A DNA stretch of 64,000 bases from Bacteroidota bacterium (lineage in GTDB: Bacteria > Bacteroidota > Rhodothermia > Balneolales > HLUCCA01), in contig JAFIEZ010000018.1 of the NCBI GenBank assembly GCA_020832235.1, positions 186,001 through 250,000 on the forward strand, read 5' to 3'. The notes under the pieces were generated by a model. The model saw nothing but the letters and a program-made list of their open reading frames with translations. It was not told the DNA's origin and did no database searches. Within the stretch, counting starts at the first letter, position 1; every line of letters begins with the position of its first letter. The position numbers and the translations under genes are program-made. Shown piece after piece: positions 63,528 to 64,000 of this stretch.

Positions 63528-63551
63528 CAAAAAAAAGGGCGTGAGAGCCCT
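63528..63551 (-). terminator. Terminator-like hairpin in the leader of the 857-aa beta-helix gene
   Basis: On the minus strand AGGGC-TCTCAC-GCCCT (63551-63536) is followed by eight T residues. It lies only 38 nt before the chosen ATG (8 nt before the alternative), so it may act as an attenuator. An upstream arm CCTCG (63600-63596) can pair with CGAGG (63553-63549) and would disrupt it. Confidence 0.6.
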
Positions 63552-63610
63552 CGTGTGATAAGAAAAGGGTACATCGCCTTTAACAGCGAGATACCCGAGG
63601 AGATAAAATG

Positions 63611-63640
63611 AGGGCCCTGAAAACGTCTCAGGGCCCTTTT
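63611..63640. terminator. Terminator hairpin after the partial T9SS gene
   Basis: AGGGCCCTGA (63611-63620) pairs with TCAGGGCCCT (63628-63637) around a 7-nt loop. TTTT follows on the plus strand and CATTTTA on the minus strand; the minus-strand reading ends the gene at 63669. Confidence 0.75.
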
Positions 63641-63668
63641 ATGTTAAACCATTCGGTTTAAAAAAGCA

Positions 63669-64000
63669 TTACTTGAGTAATGTCATTGAGTGAACCAGTG
63701 TTCTACCACTTGAGCCAACTTGCATTCTCACAATATAAACACCACTTGATAAGTTAGCAGCGTCGAAAGTTACAGTATGCTGACCTGCACTCTTCATACC
63801 CAGCTGCATGTTAGCAACACGCTGACCAACAACGTTGAATACTTCCATGGTCACGTTATCTGGTGTACCCAATTCAAAAACGATATTTGTTGTTGGGTTG
63901 AATGGATTAGGGAAGTTACCTACAAGACGGAAATCAGCAGGAACTTCTTCAGCTCTTTCTACACTTACCAAAACTTCACCATCACCCCATTTCTGGCGTA
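63669..64000 (-). CDS. T9SS type A sorting domain protein, C-terminal end
   Basis: Only the last 110 or so residues are visible; the frame continues open past the right edge. It ends with a linker KWGDGEVLVSVERAEEVPA and the sorting domain LVGNFPNPFNPTTNIVFELG, terminating in HSMTLLK. It is therefore the tail of a further secreted protein, perhaps the next enzyme or binding protein of the sugar locus. Its catalytic part is outside the window. It stops 132 bp before the beta-helix gene's alternative start, with a terminator between them. Confidence 0.85.
   Translation of the reverse strand, partial: RQKWGDGEVLVSVERAEEVPADFRLVGNFPNPFNPTTNIVFELGTPDNVTMEVFNVVGQRVANMQLGMKSAGQHTVTFDAANLSSGVYIVRMQVGSSGRTLVHSMTLLK

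Noticed and set aside
1-64000. CRISPR arrays, insertion sequences, prophage or integrase genes
   Set aside because: No regularly spaced direct repeats, transposase, integrase or phage genes were seen, and the only tRNA has no repeat of its 3' end nearby.

Overview
The window looks like the chromosome of a member of the Balneolota/Rhodothermota/Bacteroidota side of the tree, most likely a marine or saline saccharolytic Balneolaceae-type bacterium. The reasons are the type IX secretion (T9SS) type A C-terminal domains of the NYPNPFNP kind on five secreted proteins, Bacteroidota-style carbohydrate families (DUF4861, DUF6807, exported Gfo/Idh/MocA proteins), weak or absent Shine-Dalgarno sequences, and core genes (lon, recN, dxs, dnaN, recJ, comEC) of matching type. 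The phylum call is an inference from sequence style, not from a 16S gene, which is absent here.

Positions 1-36.7 kb are mostly housekeeping and signalling: the 3' part of an FtsX-type ABC permease, SRP RNA, lon, recN, xseB-dxs, a 7Fe ferredoxin, folP, cdaA (c-di-AMP synthase) with a WbqC-family gene, a PAS histidine kinase, a giant FAD/Fe-S dehydrogenase, a GNAT, a YpdA/Bdr-type flavoprotein, a 7TM hybrid kinase, a small outer-membrane barrel candidate, comEC, a methyltransferase, a SAM hydrolase-family enzyme, dnaN, pheA, recJ, tRNA-Phe(GAA), a glutathione peroxidase, two secreted proteins of unknown role and a second large hybrid kinase.

Positions 37-64 kb form a carbohydrate locus. A GH88 lipoprotein diverges from kduI-kduD-DUF4861. 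Everything from 41.8 kb to the right edge is then on the minus strand: a four-gene set (cytoplasmic Gfo/Idh, ApbE, Tat-exported Gfo/Idh, 85-aa two-helix membrane protein), a DUF6807 protein, a Tat-exported Gfo/Idh, a lipoprotein Gfo/Idh relative, a small secreted protein, a PL5/PL38-like lyase, a lipoprotein TIM-barrel isomerase, a polysaccharide deacetylase, a gene remnant, a 775-aa T9SS protein with a probable alpha/alpha-toroid fold, three related right-handed beta-helix proteins, and the C-terminus of another T9SS protein running off the edge. No SusC/SusD pair, sulfatase or KDG kinase/aldolase is present in the window.

Together the genes suggest degradation of a uronic-acid-containing polysaccharide: surface or secreted lyases cut the chain, GH88 releases the unsaturated uronate, and KduI and KduD convert it toward 2-keto-3-deoxygluconate. 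The exported oxidoreductases plus the TIM-barrel lipoprotein may supply a second, redox-based glycoside-cleaving route in the periplasm. The most novel-looking parts are the beta-helix trio with its shared RHDF and HGWS motifs, the exported Gfo/Idh protein that has lost all three Rossmann glycines, the Gfo-ApbE-Gfo-2TM operon, and an attenuator-like leader in front of the first beta-helix gene.
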